Assembly (NCBI GenBank): GCA_036541255.1
Contig: JAZHDD010000063.1
Span: 1-64,000 of the forward strand
Direction: 5' to 3'
DNA from: Paucidesulfovibrio sp036541255
GTDB taxonomy: Bacteria; Desulfobacterota; Desulfovibrionia; Desulfovibrionales; Desulfovibrionaceae
Length of the DNA stretch: 64,000 nt
The first letter of the stretch is position 1, and every line of letters begins with the position of its first letter. The notes under the pieces were generated by a model. It did no database searches. It saw nothing but the letters and a program-made list of their open reading frames with translations, and was not told the DNA's origin. Below are positions 41,460 through 49,473 of this stretch, piece by piece. The position numbers and the translations under genes were made by a program.

Positions 41460-42602
41460 TTGGAACAGCACGAGAAGCAAGGGCAGGACGATTCAAAGGA
41501 TATCCAGGAACAAAAACCTTTGTTCAGCGGGAGGATATATTCCTATTTTCTCGTGGTATTATTGTTGTTCGCGTTATATCTGACCTATCTGATCATTTCT
41601 CCCTTCCTGAACACGATCATTTTCTCGGCGGTAACTACGATTATTGCCGGTCCTCTCTTCACCAAGATACTCAAGCACACGGGCCAGTATCGTACGCTTG
41701 CCGCATTGCTGACCACTCTTGTGGTCGGCTTTTTGATCATCGTGCCCATGTTTTTCCTTGTTACCGGGTTGGCTGTTCAAGGGGCGCATTCCCTGCGGGA
41801 TATCCATCAATGGGCGCTCAACGCTGATTGGAACCGCTGGCTTGGGGACGGGGCGTTTGACGGCTATCTTGCCTGGGTCAAGGAAAATTTACCTTTCCTC
41901 AAGGTCGGGCAGTTGGATATTCAGACAAAATTACTGAGCTACTCCGAGCAGTTGGCTCAATATCTTATTGACATGAGCAAGGAGTTGCTGCGTGATGCGG
42001 CAGGTCTGCTCCTCAAGTTCGTGCTGTTGATGTTTATGGTGTTCTTTTTCCTGTTGGACGGGACAGCCATGGTGCAACGCCTTAAGGATCTTTGTCCGCT
42101 CAAGCCTTACCAGGAAGACATCATTATCGACAGTCTGCAACGGGTCTCGCGCAGCGTGCTCTTGGGCAGTCTGTTTGTGGCCGCACTTCAAGGATTTGCC
42201 GGCGGAATAGGCTTTGCCATTGTGGGTTTTCCGGCCCTTTTCTGGGGGACGATGATGGCTTTTGCCGCCCTGGTGCCTGTGGTGGGAGCGAGTATCGTCT
42301 GGTGGCCTGCGGTGATTTATCTTGCCGTGAATGGTGAATGGGGCTGGGCAACTTTTCTCGTGATCTGGTGTCTTGGCCTGGTGGTCAACATTGACACCTT
42401 CCTGCGCCCCATGTTGTTGCGCGGCGCACAAAAAGTCTCCCCCTTCTACATCTTCCTGGCCATCCTTGGCGCCGTTACGGTCTTTGGCTTCAAGGGGATT
42501 CTCTATGGACCGTTGATCCTCTCCTTTGTAATGGTCATGCTTGAAATCTATAGCGAAGAGTATCAAGAAGCGCTGCAGGCGAAGGATGTTTGCGGTGAGT
42601 GA
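41460..42602 (+). CDS. AI-2E-family transporter (PF01594)
   Basis: A 380-residue membrane protein with about eight helices. The duplicated hydrophobic N-terminal part (residues 25-100), the middle soluble region (about 105-170) and the C-terminal block DTFLRPMLLRGAQKVSPFYI and GAVTVFGFKGILYGPLILSF are typical of PF01594, whose members include TqsA and sodium/proton exchangers. The start is a TTG at 41460 behind a GGGGGG stretch; there is no ATG that would keep the first helix. The substrate is uncertain; the family name does not prove AI-2 export. Confidence 0.85.
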   Translation: MEQHEKQGQDDSKDIQEQKPLFSGRIYSYFLVVLLLFALYLTYLIISPFLNTIIFSAVTTIIAGPLFTKILKHTGQYRTLAALLTTLVVGFLIIVPMFFLVTGLAVQGAHSLRDIHQWALNADWNRWLGDGAFDGYLAWVKENLPFLKVGQLDIQTKLLSYSEQLAQYLIDMSKELLRDAAGLLLKFVLLMFMVFFFLLDGTAMVQRLKDLCPLKPYQEDIIIDSLQRVSRSVLLGSLFVAALQGFAGGIGFAIVGFPALFWGTMMAFAALVPVVGASIVWWPAVIYLAVNGEWGWATFLVIWCLGLVVNIDTFLRPMLLRGAQKVSPFYIFLAILGAVTVFGFKGILYGPLILSFVMVMLEIYSEEYQEALQAKDVCGE

Positions 42603-42621
42603 GTTTTTTTATCGCCTCCCC

Positions 42622-42649
42622 TAAAGATATCTATGCACTCTTCCGATAA
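42622..42649 (+). promoter_or_regulatory. Sigma-28 (FliA) promoter upstream of flaG
   Basis: TAAAGATA (42622-42629), 12 bases, then TCCGATAA (42642-42649) closely match the FliA consensus TAAAGTTT-N11-GCCGATAA. The flaG ATG lies 53 bases downstream. Confidence 0.7.
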
Positions 42650-42702
42650 GAGAAGCGTAAGGGATGAATCCCTTCCTGTTTTAGACTATCGGAGGCATCG
42701 CC

Positions 42703-43089
42703 ATGGACGTGCACAAGAATTTAGAAGCGCAGGCGGCTTACCCGCACGCCAATATCGTGCGCGGTTCGGAGCGGACCCAAGATCAGCAGCAGAAGGGCGA
42801 TAATCCTCGGGCCCAAGGACGGATTGCGGAGCCTTCGGAAAAGAAAAGTGCTTCAGTTCGTCTGGACCGCGATACTGTCGAACGGATGCTGCATGAAGCA
42901 CAGGAAGAGATGGAAAAGCGTGGAGTGGAATTGCACTTCAAGTTGAGCGAGGAAGCGGACACGGTTCAGGTGGAAGTACGTGACCCGCAGAACGGCAAGG
43001 TCATCCGCAAGATTCCCGAGGACGAACTTGTTCGGCTTTCAGCAAATATCAAGGGGTTCGCCGGGGCCTTTCTGGATCGTCCCATCTGA
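42703..43089 (+). CDS. flaG: Flagellar protein FlaG
   Basis: A 128-residue protein. Residues 60-128 match FlaG: VELHFKLSEEADTVQVEVRD, then NGKVIRKIPEDELVRLSANI and GFAGAFLDRPI. The N-terminal 50 residues are polar and poorly conserved, as usual for FlaG. FlaG affects filament length or flagellin export in polar flagella. A clear sigma-28 promoter sits 53 bases upstream and TCGGAGG (42690-42696) is the ribosome site. No other late flagellar genes are beside it, so it is an isolated member of the class 3 regulon. Confidence 0.9.
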   Translation: MDVHKNLEAQAAYPHANIVRGSERTQDQQQKGDNPRAQGRIAEPSEKKSASVRLDRDTVERMLHEAQEEMEKRGVELHFKLSEEADTVQVEVRDPQNGKVIRKIPEDELVRLSANIKGFAGAFLDRPI

Positions 43090-43117
43090 ATGTCCTGTTC
43101 CAAAGAAAGACAACGAT

Positions 43118-43153
43118 AAAAAAGGCGTCTCCATTGCGAGGTGCCTTTTTTTT
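43118..43153. terminator. Bidirectional terminator, flaG / EAL gene
   Basis: An 8-bp stem with two G-T pairs (43124-43131 with 43138-43145) is flanked by six A on the left and eight T on the right. It can end transcription from both convergent genes. Confidence 0.85.
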
Positions 43154-43158
43154 GGATG

Positions 43159-44397
43159 TCAGTCCGTGTCGTTTTGATACGGAAATTCAACGCAAAGCAC
43201 ATAAAGCTGCCCTTCCACGTTGAAGAAGCGTCGGGACATCAGACAGTGGCGTTCTTTGGTTATGGGAGAGGTGAAGGGTTTGGTCACGAAGCGTTCAAAC
43301 CCCGTTTGCAGATATAAGAAATAATCCTGAATGGAATGATCCGTTTCCGAGTGCAGTTCCTGCAGGCTCATCTTACCTTCGTTGTCGGGGGTTTTGGTGA
43401 AATATCCTCCGACTTCACGGCCTTTTTCGTCAAGGACAAATATGGTCCGGCATTCTTGGTAATTGCGCATTAGATTACGGGTTGTATCGCCATATTCTCG
43501 CCGAGTTGTTTTTTCAAATTTAGCTAATGCTCGTGCCAGTATCTGGTTGTATCCTTCAAGCCGGGCCTTGTGTGCTTTGATGCTCTGGGCTGTCCTGTCT
43601 TTATATCGTAGATGAACTTCTTGCATTGTCTCCTGAAAAATCTGGCTGGCGTCCTGGCCGGTGTCAATTTCCTTTTTAGTAAAGAAAAAACCTTGTTGGA
43701 GATATATTTTGTTGTCCAGGAGCAGGAAGGCTTCTTCTTCGGACTCAATGCCTTTGGCAGCCAACTGGCAACCAAAGTCGAGGGCTACCTTGCGAATGGT
43801 GTTCAGCACGTTTTTATGAAGCGTATTGTCCGCCAAGTCTGCATAACCGTTGCGACCGATCTTGATGAAATCGGGGCGAACAAGATGCATCAACTCCAGG
43901 TCCAGATTTTCCAGGTCATCCAGGCTGAATTTGAAGCCTTTTTGACGATGATGAAGAAGAAATTCCGTATGCTTTTCCGCGTTGATTTTGGAAGCTTCCA
44001 TTTCGATGACCACATGACGGGGTTTGTAGCCTTTTCCCGTAATCAGGTTGAACAAGGCATCGAGGTCGACATTTTTGGAATCCAGAATGTCGATGTTGAA
44101 GTTCAGGAACAGCAGAATGCCAGCGTGTTGGGTATAGATGCCCTTGAACTTTTCCAGGGCGCTTTCTCGACAGAGGCGGTCGATCGCAAGTTGTTGATCA
44201 ATGTCAACGCATGCGCCAAACAAGGCCTGGGGAGAGATGACGTCATTTCCCTGGCTCATAATGCCGCGGGCATAGGCCTCGAAGCCCACAACCCGACGTG
44301 TGTCCACCGCCACCAGCGGCTGGAAGAATATTTGGACTTCTCCAGTGTTCAGAATGTCCGTGATGACTTCCGGGCGACAGACATTGTCTGCGTTCAT
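43159..44397 (-). CDS. EAL-domain-like protein with C-terminal sensor region, probably degenerate
   Basis: A 412-residue cytoplasmic protein. Residues 10-250 follow the EAL fold, but the motifs are altered: EAL is EAY (E40), the Asn strand is LFLNFNID, EVTE is VIEMEAS, DDFGTG is LDDLENL, and the final block is AAKGIESEEEA with QGFFFTKK. The lysine in FIKIGR is kept. The loss of the loop-6 glycine pattern suggests weak or no c-di-GMP hydrolysis, so a c-di-GMP-binding or signalling role is possible. Residues 275-412 form a long helix and a PDC/Cache-like sheet (IFVLDEKGREVGGYFTKTPD). AAGGAG lies before the start at 44397. Confidence 0.82.
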   Translation of the reverse strand: MNADNVCRPEVITDILNTGEVQIFFQPLVAVDTRRVVGFEAYARGIMSQGNDVISPQALFGACVDIDQQLAIDRLCRESALEKFKGIYTQHAGILLFLNFNIDILDSKNVDLDALFNLITGKGYKPRHVVIEMEASKINAEKHTEFLLHHRQKGFKFSLDDLENLDLELMHLVRPDFIKIGRNGYADLADNTLHKNVLNTIRKVALDFGCQLAAKGIESEEEAFLLLDNKIYLQQGFFFTKKEIDTGQDASQIFQETMQEVHLRYKDRTAQSIKAHKARLEGYNQILARALAKFEKTTRREYGDTTRNLMRNYQECRTIFVLDEKGREVGGYFTKTPDNEGKMSLQELHSETDHSIQDYFLYLQTGFERFVTKPFTSPITKERHCLMSRRFFNVEGQLYVLCVEFPYQNDTD

Positions 44398-44531
44398 GCA
44401 TACTCCTTGGATGCCATATCATAATGTTATCGGAAGAGAGTGCAACTGGAAAACCAGGCAACAAAGAGCCTGTTACGCATATTGCCTTTAGGGCGAGGTT
44501 CTGGAATGGGGGTATGTTAGCAGATACCCAG

Positions 44532-44567
44532 TAAAATGCGCCCCGTTTTCGTACGGGGCGCATTTTA
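44532..44567 (-). terminator. Terminator of TonB-receptor operon
   Basis: A perfect 14-bp stem (44532-44545 with 44554-44567) with loop TTTTCGTA lies 20 bases after the stop of the minus-strand receptor gene. Confidence 0.85.
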
Positions 44568-44586
44568 TGCTGCCGGGATGAGTTAA

Positions 44587-46659
44587 TTAGAAGCTGACAC
44601 GCCAACTGGCATTGAGATCAATGCCGGGGTTGCGCAGTTCAATGCCGCGCGACGTGGCAAGATGATTGCGGTATTGGGTGTTGAAGATATTTTTGGCTTC
44701 CAGGATGAGTTCATTGTTCAATTCCTGGAATTCAAATGCATATCCGCAACGGGCGTTGAGGATGGCCCAGGAATCGGTGGTCAGGGCGTCTTCCGGAACC
44801 TGGTGCTGTTCAGCGGCCCATTCGGATTCCACGGCCCACCAGAAACCGGATTCCAGGTCGTTGCGGACACCGATCATGCCGTTCAGAGGGGCGACAAAGC
44901 GCAACCATTCTCCTGTGGTCTCATTGCGTCCTTCGGTGTAGGCCGCGTCGGCATATACTTGCCAGCCGTCAATGGGGTACCATTGCAACGCCAACTCACC
45001 GCCGGTGAGTTGCGCTTCGGCAATGTTGGCCATCTGGAAAACCGTTGGACTGACCGTGCTGCTCGTGATCATGTCATCCACACGATTGTGGAATATTGAC
45101 AAGGAGCCCTGCAATTCGCCTTGCGTTCGATGCAGTCCAACTTCCATGAAACGTGAACGCTCGGCCCGCAAGCCGGGATTGCCGATTTCGCTTTGTCCGC
45201 CGCCCAGGTTGATGTTTTTGAACAGTTCAAGGATGTTCGGCGTGCGGTAACTCGCACCAAGAAGACCTGTTGCTGTCCAGCCTTGTGCAAAAGCCCAGGT
45301 CAGGCCCACATGTCCGCCCCAGTCCAGGTTGTTTTTATACCCCGCATCCACGGTGGCGGTCTCTTCGTTGGAGATGAGCACGCCGTCCAGTCTACCGCCA
45401 AAGTTCAATGCCCAGGCGTCATTGATCTGCCAATTGTCTTCGGCGAATAGGCCGCCGGAAAACTGGTCGGTGTCCGGGGTGGGCTTGTCGTCGAGCACTG
45501 CTCCGCCCAAGGTTACCCGCCGTCTGCTGGAAATCATGTTCCAGTTCCAGGCATCCAGGCCCACCACGACCACATGATCATCAAGGTCCAGGACGTTTTT
45601 CCAGTTGCCCGCGTAAGTTTCATGGTCGGCGGTAGGCTCGATCCAGTTCATGGGACCGGCCGTAAAGTTGTCTATGCGCGGATTGCGTTGCAGCAATTGG
45701 TAGGAAAACGTCAACGTCGATTCACGTAACACGCTGCCTTCCGGCGTATAGCTGTGGCTGGCCTGGAAAAAGCGCCTGTCGTTTTCCTTTAGGCTGACGT
45801 CGGCGGTTGTGGGCAACGGAGCGGAACCCGTACCGGGAATGCCCACATTATTGCCATCAACGCTCTGATACTGAAGGGTGGTCACGTTTTCAGAGTCCCA
45901 GGCGTATGCTCCGGCCAATTTGCCGGTGAAATCCTGGAACTGGCTGTTGGAGACGACGTTGTCGCCACCGTCGTAGTAACTTCCATGTTCGCGCCAGCCT
46001 CCCGAACCCCAGAGCCAGAAGGAAGGCGAGGAATAGGTTAGATTGGCATAGGTGTCCGGGCCTGCGGGATTGGTCGCATAGGCGGCCATGACTTCGCCGT
46101 GCAGTTCCGGCTCTTCCGAGAAATGTCCCTGACGCGTGATGACGTTGACAACGCCCCCGGTGGAGCCTGAGCCATACAGGGTACTGATGGGGCCTTTGAG
46201 TACCTCGATGCGCTCAATGTCTTGCGGGTTGATCAAGCCAAAGCGGCCATTGATGTCCGTGGTCACGTTCATGCGGCAGCCGTCGATGAGAAACACGACG
46301 GAATCGCGGGCCATGCCGCGGATGACAACATCCGCTCCCCACGGCGAGTCTGTGGAGATGTCCACCCCGGGTATCCTCGCGGCAGCGTCAGCCACTCCGA
46401 TAGGGCTTGTTGCGCGCACCTCATCAAGGGTGACGACACCCACTCCGCCGGGAGTACGGGATACTTCCGCGCCAATGCCACGCGCTGTCACGACGACTTT
46501 TTCCAACTGCACATCTTCCAGCTCAGCTGCGTGGAGAAAGAGCGGGATTGTCATCGGGATCATGGTTGCGAAGAACAACGTCATGCAACGGCATAGAAAA
46601 CGGGCGGTTTGTCGCCGATAACAGCATGGGCTCAAGGGGAAAGGCCTTTTGGCATTCAT
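44587..46659 (-). CDS. TonB-dependent outer-membrane receptor
   Basis: A 690-residue receptor. A long N-terminal signal region ends near residue 46 (LFLHAAELED), followed by a TonB-box-like EKVVVTARG. The plug domain (about 60-180) shows RIPGVDIS, WGADVVIRGM, VVFLIDGCRMN, and DIERIEVLKGPISTLYGSGS. A 22-strand barrel follows and ends in aromatic WRVSF. The first bases overlap the end of the TM1266-family gene (ATGA), so the two are coupled. Because that operon carries a NikR-like operator, nickel or another metal chelate is a plausible substrate (inference); siderophores or cobalamin cannot be excluded. Confidence 0.93.
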   Translation of the reverse strand: MNAKRPFPLSPCCYRRQTARFLCRCMTLFFATMIPMTIPLFLHAAELEDVQLEKVVVTARGIGAEVSRTPGGVGVVTLDEVRATSPIGVADAAARIPGVDISTDSPWGADVVIRGMARDSVVFLIDGCRMNVTTDINGRFGLINPQDIERIEVLKGPISTLYGSGSTGGVVNVITRQGHFSEEPELHGEVMAAYATNPAGPDTYANLTYSSPSFWLWGSGGWREHGSYYDGGDNVVSNSQFQDFTGKLAGAYAWDSENVTTLQYQSVDGNNVGIPGTGSAPLPTTADVSLKENDRRFFQASHSYTPEGSVLRESTLTFSYQLLQRNPRIDNFTAGPMNWIEPTADHETYAGNWKNVLDLDDHVVVVGLDAWNWNMISSRRRVTLGGAVLDDKPTPDTDQFSGGLFAEDNWQINDAWALNFGGRLDGVLISNEETATVDAGYKNNLDWGGHVGLTWAFAQGWTATGLLGASYRTPNILELFKNINLGGGQSEIGNPGLRAERSRFMEVGLHRTQGELQGSLSIFHNRVDDMITSSTVSPTVFQMANIAEAQLTGGELALQWYPIDGWQVYADAAYTEGRNETTGEWLRFVAPLNGMIGVRNDLESGFWWAVESEWAAEQHQVPEDALTTDSWAILNARCGYAFEFQELNNELILEAKNIFNTQYRNHLATSRGIELRNPGIDLNASWRVSF

Positions 46660-46925
46660 AGCAACTCCTTAAACATGATGGATTTCACCTTGACGGCGGG
46701 AAGCATGCCAAGCTTGCCTGTAAATGCTCCCAATTCATTGGTGGTTGCCCTAATAGTTATGGAAAGAACGCTTCCACCATATTCCGTGACCAACGTTTCG
46801 TTGTGCGACATAACGATGTCGTCGAATTCGTTCAAAATATTCAATATCTTTGAATTGTTACACGTCGTCCGGGCGGAGAAGATGGCGACGATTGCCAATC
46901 GTTTATCTGCACAGGATGATTGCAT
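46656..46925 (-). CDS. TM1266-family protein, [FeFe]-hydrogenase system regulator
   Basis: An 89-residue protein with a ferredoxin-like ACT fold related to the C-terminal domain of NikR. Family features are RLAIVAIFSAR near the start, a helix ILNILNEFDDIVMSHNE, then GGSVLSITIRATTNELGAFT and GKLGMLPAVKVKSIMF. TM1266-family proteins are found beside [FeFe]-hydrogenase genes and hydEFG, and are annotated as putative hydrogenase system regulators; biochemical proof is thin. No DNA-binding domain is present. It heads the operon with the TonB receptor, with which it overlaps by four bases, and lies 0.8 kb from hydB. Confidence 0.82.
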   Translation of the reverse strand: MQSSCADKRLAIVAIFSARTTCNNSKILNILNEFDDIVMSHNETLVTEYGGSVLSITIRATTNELGAFTGKLGMLPAVKVKSIMFKELL

Positions 46926-46963
46926 AGACCTTCCAGGGAAAAGGAAAAATAATGTATTAATAT

Positions 46964-46990
46964 GTGTTACTAAAATTAAAAAGGTAACAC
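46964..46990 (-). promoter_or_regulatory. NikR-like operator of TM1266-TonB operon
   Basis: GTGTTAC (46964-46970), 13 bases, GTAACAC (46984-46990): a perfect 7-13-7 palindrome. It fits the deltaproteobacterial NikR box GTGTTAC-N13/14-GTAACAC as I recall it from comparative genomics. It lies just downstream of a predicted -10 box, where binding would block transcription. A near copy precedes hydA. Confidence 0.75.
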
Positions 46991-46994
46991 AATC

Positions 46995-47023
46995 GGGTTA
47001 GGCATTTTTAGAAATAAAGTCAA
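46995..47023 (-). promoter_or_regulatory. Predicted promoter of TM1266-TonB operon
   Basis: On the minus strand TTGACT (47023-47018), 17 bases, then TAACCC (47000-46995), a weak -10. The expected start point falls within the NikR-like operator. Confidence 0.4.
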
Positions 47024-47168
47024 TATTCTTTGGCAAAAAAAGTTCTATCTGATCTTGACATTGTTCAATTTTCATAATCAGTGTATATAAATAGTATGTC
47101 GAAATGTGATACGAATTTAATAATAATATTACAAATTGATTTGTCCGCTGTGGCGGCCGGAGGGATGG

Positions 47169-47663
47169 ATGACTTTTCGAAAAGTGTTGCTGTTAGTCGT
47201 TTGCGCTCTTTCTTTCCCGGTTCTCCCTGTACAGGGCCAGGAACTTTCCCGGGTGCTGATCCAGCGCGGGGAGCGGTATTTGGCCATGGGGAAGTACGAG
47301 GCCGCCATAGCGAATTATTCCAAAGTGATAGCCTGCTGCGAAGGGACTCCTGATGGCGCCGAGGCGCATAACGATCTTGGAGTGACCTACATGCGTATGG
47401 GCCGGACCCGGCAAGCACATGCCGAGTATGAAAAAGCTTTGGAAATAAACGGTTATCCACTGGCACGATTCAATCTGGCCAAGGCCTTGCGGCAGGAATA
47501 CGAGAGAACCGGAGATGAAGCTGCGCGCGTACGGGCCTTCAAAGAGTTCGAGCTGTTTTCGCAATATTTGAAAAGAGGGGAGGAGCTTCCCGTTGTTGTG
47601 AGCTACCAGAAAGAAGAGATCGAAGCGTATGTGTCGGAAGCCTTGGAGTCGCTCGGCAAGTGA
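47169..47663 (+). CDS. Periplasmic TPR-repeat protein
   Basis: A 164-residue exported protein. The signal peptide (about 1-23) ends PVQGQE. At least two TPR units follow: RGERYLAMGKYEAAIANYSK (about 36-55) and AHNDLGVTYMRMGRTRQAHA (about 70-90), then EKALEIN. The third part (about 100-164) is helical and charged. GGAGG (47159-47163) lies just before the ATG at 47169. It is divergent from the TM1266-TonB operon and convergent with hydAB. Its partner is unknown; it may serve an envelope assembly step. Confidence 0.82.
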   Translation: MTFRKVLLLVVCALSFPVLPVQGQELSRVLIQRGERYLAMGKYEAAIANYSKVIACCEGTPDGAEAHNDLGVTYMRMGRTRQAHAEYEKALEINGYPLARFNLAKALRQEYERTGDEAARVRAFKEFELFSQYLKRGEELPVVVSYQKEEIEAYVSEALESLGK

Positions 47664-47678
47664 GCGGCTTTTTTGAAG

Positions 47679-47721
47679 ATGCAACCCTATGGGTCAGAAC
47701 GTCCCTTACCTCAGGTTGCAT
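47679..47721. terminator. Stem-loop between TPR gene and hydB
   Basis: ATGCAACC (47679-47686) pairs with GGTTGCAT (47714-47721) across a 27-base loop containing a GGG/CCC pair. It lies between convergent genes. A T run at 47669-47674 precedes it. Its efficiency is uncertain. Confidence 0.35.
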
Positions 47722-47748
47722 TGGAGGTGTCGTGATTACTGGTCGGTG

Positions 47749-48093
47749 TTAGATCTTCAGCGTGGCGCCTTTGGCCTTGAGGGCCTTCACCCCGGCGCTG
47801 CGATCATAATAGTACGTGTGCAACAGCTGATGCGACTTGTGGCCTACAGGTCCATCCGAGAGGAATCCGTCTTTGGAGTAGATCTTTTGGATCATGGGAT
47901 TCTCTTGAGACTTGCGGATCTTGTAAACCTTTGCATCGGCTTTGTAGACCGAGGCCTGGCGTTCGCCGACAAAGTCCATGGCGGCAGCTTCCGAATCCTG
48001 GACCAAAATGCCGCCGTTGACCATGGCCACGGCTGCGGTTGCCCCTGCGACTTTGAGGAAGTTCCTCCGGGTAATTTCGAGCACGCTATTCAT
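47749..48093 (-). CDS. hydB: Periplasmic [FeFe] hydrogenase small subunit
   Basis: A 114-residue subunit with a twin-arginine signal, TRRNFLKVAGATAAVAM (about residues 8-24), that exports the whole heterodimer through Tat. The mature part (about 39-114) wraps around the large subunit, with VYKIRKSQENPMIQKIYS and HQLLHTYYYD typical of Desulfovibrio HydB. It follows hydA by 13 bases, an operon order standard in Desulfovibrio. Length is close to the usual 123 residues. HydA lacks a signal, so export by hitchhiking on HydB is expected. Confidence 0.95.
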   Translation of the reverse strand: MNSVLEITRRNFLKVAGATAAVAMVNGGILVQDSEAAAMDFVGERQASVYKADAKVYKIRKSQENPMIQKIYSKDGFLSDGPVGHKSHQLLHTYYYDRSAGVKALKAKGATLKI

Positions 48094-48106
48094 GTCTTCC
48101 TCCTTG

Positions 48107-49354
48107 TTACGCCTGCTTCCTGCCGAAGCGTTCCTTCAGTTCCGCAAAGAGACGGGAGCCGTTGTCCGCGGTGCGGATGCTGGGATCCAAGGGCTGGCCG
48201 CCGCCGTTCACACATCCGCCGGGGCAGGTCATGATCTCGATGAAGTGATAGGGGGATTTTCCCGCCTTGACTTCTTCACAGAGTTTGGCTGCGTTTTCCA
48301 GACCGCTGGCCACGGCCACGCGGACTTCACCGAAGTTGGGCACGTTGACCGCTGCGGTCTTGATGCCTTCATGGGCGCGGACAGCCTTGATCTCAGGATC
48401 TTTCAGCTTGTCGCCGGAAAGCACTTCGTACGCGAGGCGGAGAGCCGCTTCCATGACGCCGCCGCTGGTGCCGAAGATGGTGGCAGCACCAGTGGACTCA
48501 CCCAACACCGGATCGGGCTTTTCGTCCTTCAGTTTCGCGAAATCAATGCCGGCCTTCTTGATCATGTAAGCCAGTTCGCGCGTGGTGATGGTCGCGTCGA
48601 TGTCGCGGTAGCCGCTGGCAGCCATCTCCGGGCGCAGACCTTCGTACTTCTTGGCGATACACGGCATGATGGAAACCGTGTACATTTTGCTCGGGTTCAC
48701 CTTGGCCTGCTGGGCACCGTAAGTTTTGGCCAGCGGGCCGAGCATGCCGATGGGCGATTTGCAGGTGGACATGTTGGGAATCAATTCAGGGTAGTAGCTT
48801 TCAACAAATTTAACCCAACCGGGGCAACAGGACGTGAACTGCGGCAGCGGGTGATGCGGATCGGGATGGCTGACGCGGTTGATGAGTTCGGTGCCTTCCT
48901 CCATGATGGTCAAGTCGGCAGTGTACTCGTTGTCCCAGATCAGGTTGAAGCCGAGCTTGCGCAGAGCCGCATGCATCTTGCCGCCGACATAGGTGCCGGT
49001 AGGCATGCCAAAGGCTTCACCCAGGCCATAACGCACGGCCGGAGCGGGCATGGACACGACTACGGTGTCGGGATCGCGCAAGGCCGCGAACACTTCGTCG
49101 ACAAACGACACTTCTTCGTAGATGGCACCGAACGGACAGTTCACGAGACACTGGCCACAGTTGATGCAGGCCACGGGATCGATGACCTGGCGGATACCAT
49201 TGCCGACATCCTGGATTGCTCCGGTGGGGCAGACGTCGTCGCAGGTTCCGCACGATTGGCACTTTACAGCGTCAACCTGCACAAAGGAGAACGAATTCGG
49301 GTCAGTGTTCTTAGGCACAGACCCTTTCATCATGACATTTTCCATTTCCAACAT
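48107..49354 (-). CDS. hydA: Periplasmic [FeFe] hydrogenase large subunit
   Basis: A 415-residue catalytic subunit that carries the H-cluster. Two N-terminal [4Fe-4S] sites are CQSCGTCDDVCP (about residues 32-43) and CINCGQCLVNCP (about 64-75). The H-cluster motifs are TSCCPGWV (about 171), MPCIAKKYE (about 229) and IMTCPGGCVNGGGQP (about 372), with FGTSGGVMEAALR between the last two. The start at 49354 is preceded by AAGGAGGAAA; a longer frame to 49405 is rejected. It couples hydrogen oxidation or formation to cytochromes c3. A sigma-70-like promoter and a NikR-like operator lie upstream. Maturases HydEFG are not in the window. Confidence 0.97.
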   Translation of the reverse strand: MLEMENVMMKGSVPKNTDPNSFSFVQVDAVKCQSCGTCDDVCPTGAIQDVGNGIRQVIDPVACINCGQCLVNCPFGAIYEEVSFVDEVFAALRDPDTVVVSMPAPAVRYGLGEAFGMPTGTYVGGKMHAALRKLGFNLIWDNEYTADLTIMEEGTELINRVSHPDPHHPLPQFTSCCPGWVKFVESYYPELIPNMSTCKSPIGMLGPLAKTYGAQQAKVNPSKMYTVSIMPCIAKKYEGLRPEMAASGYRDIDATITTRELAYMIKKAGIDFAKLKDEKPDPVLGESTGAATIFGTSGGVMEAALRLAYEVLSGDKLKDPEIKAVRAHEGIKTAAVNVPNFGEVRVAVASGLENAAKLCEEVKAGKSPYHFIEIMTCPGGCVNGGGQPLDPSIRTADNGSRLFAELKERFGRKQA

Positions 49355-49410
49355 GTGATTTCCTCCTTGGAACGTGTTGAAAAAAAGGCAAATTACAGAG
49401 AACACCTCCG

Positions 49411-49437
49411 GTATTACTTATTTTAGATTAGTAACAT
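49411..49437 (-). promoter_or_regulatory. NikR-like operator of hydAB
   Basis: GTATTAC (49411-49417), 13 bases, GTAACAT (49431-49437). It differs from the perfect palindrome upstream of the TM1266 gene at two outer positions and has the same spacer length. It begins seven bases beyond the predicted -10, overlapping the expected transcription start. Confidence 0.65.
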
Positions 49438-49443
49438 TTCCCA

Positions 49444-49473
49444 TACCTAATTCTGAAAAAAGTATTATGTCAA
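49444..49473 (-). promoter_or_regulatory. Predicted sigma-70 promoter of hydAB
   Basis: On the minus strand a perfect TTGACA (49473-49468), 18 bases, then TAGGTA (49449-49444). The hydA leader would be about 80 bases. Confidence 0.55.

Noticed and set aside
44587..46659. TonB receptor as a cobalamin (BtuB) or siderophore receptor
   Set aside because: No cobalamin riboswitch or Fur-like box was recognised upstream; the operator found points to nickel instead, though the substrate remains unproved.
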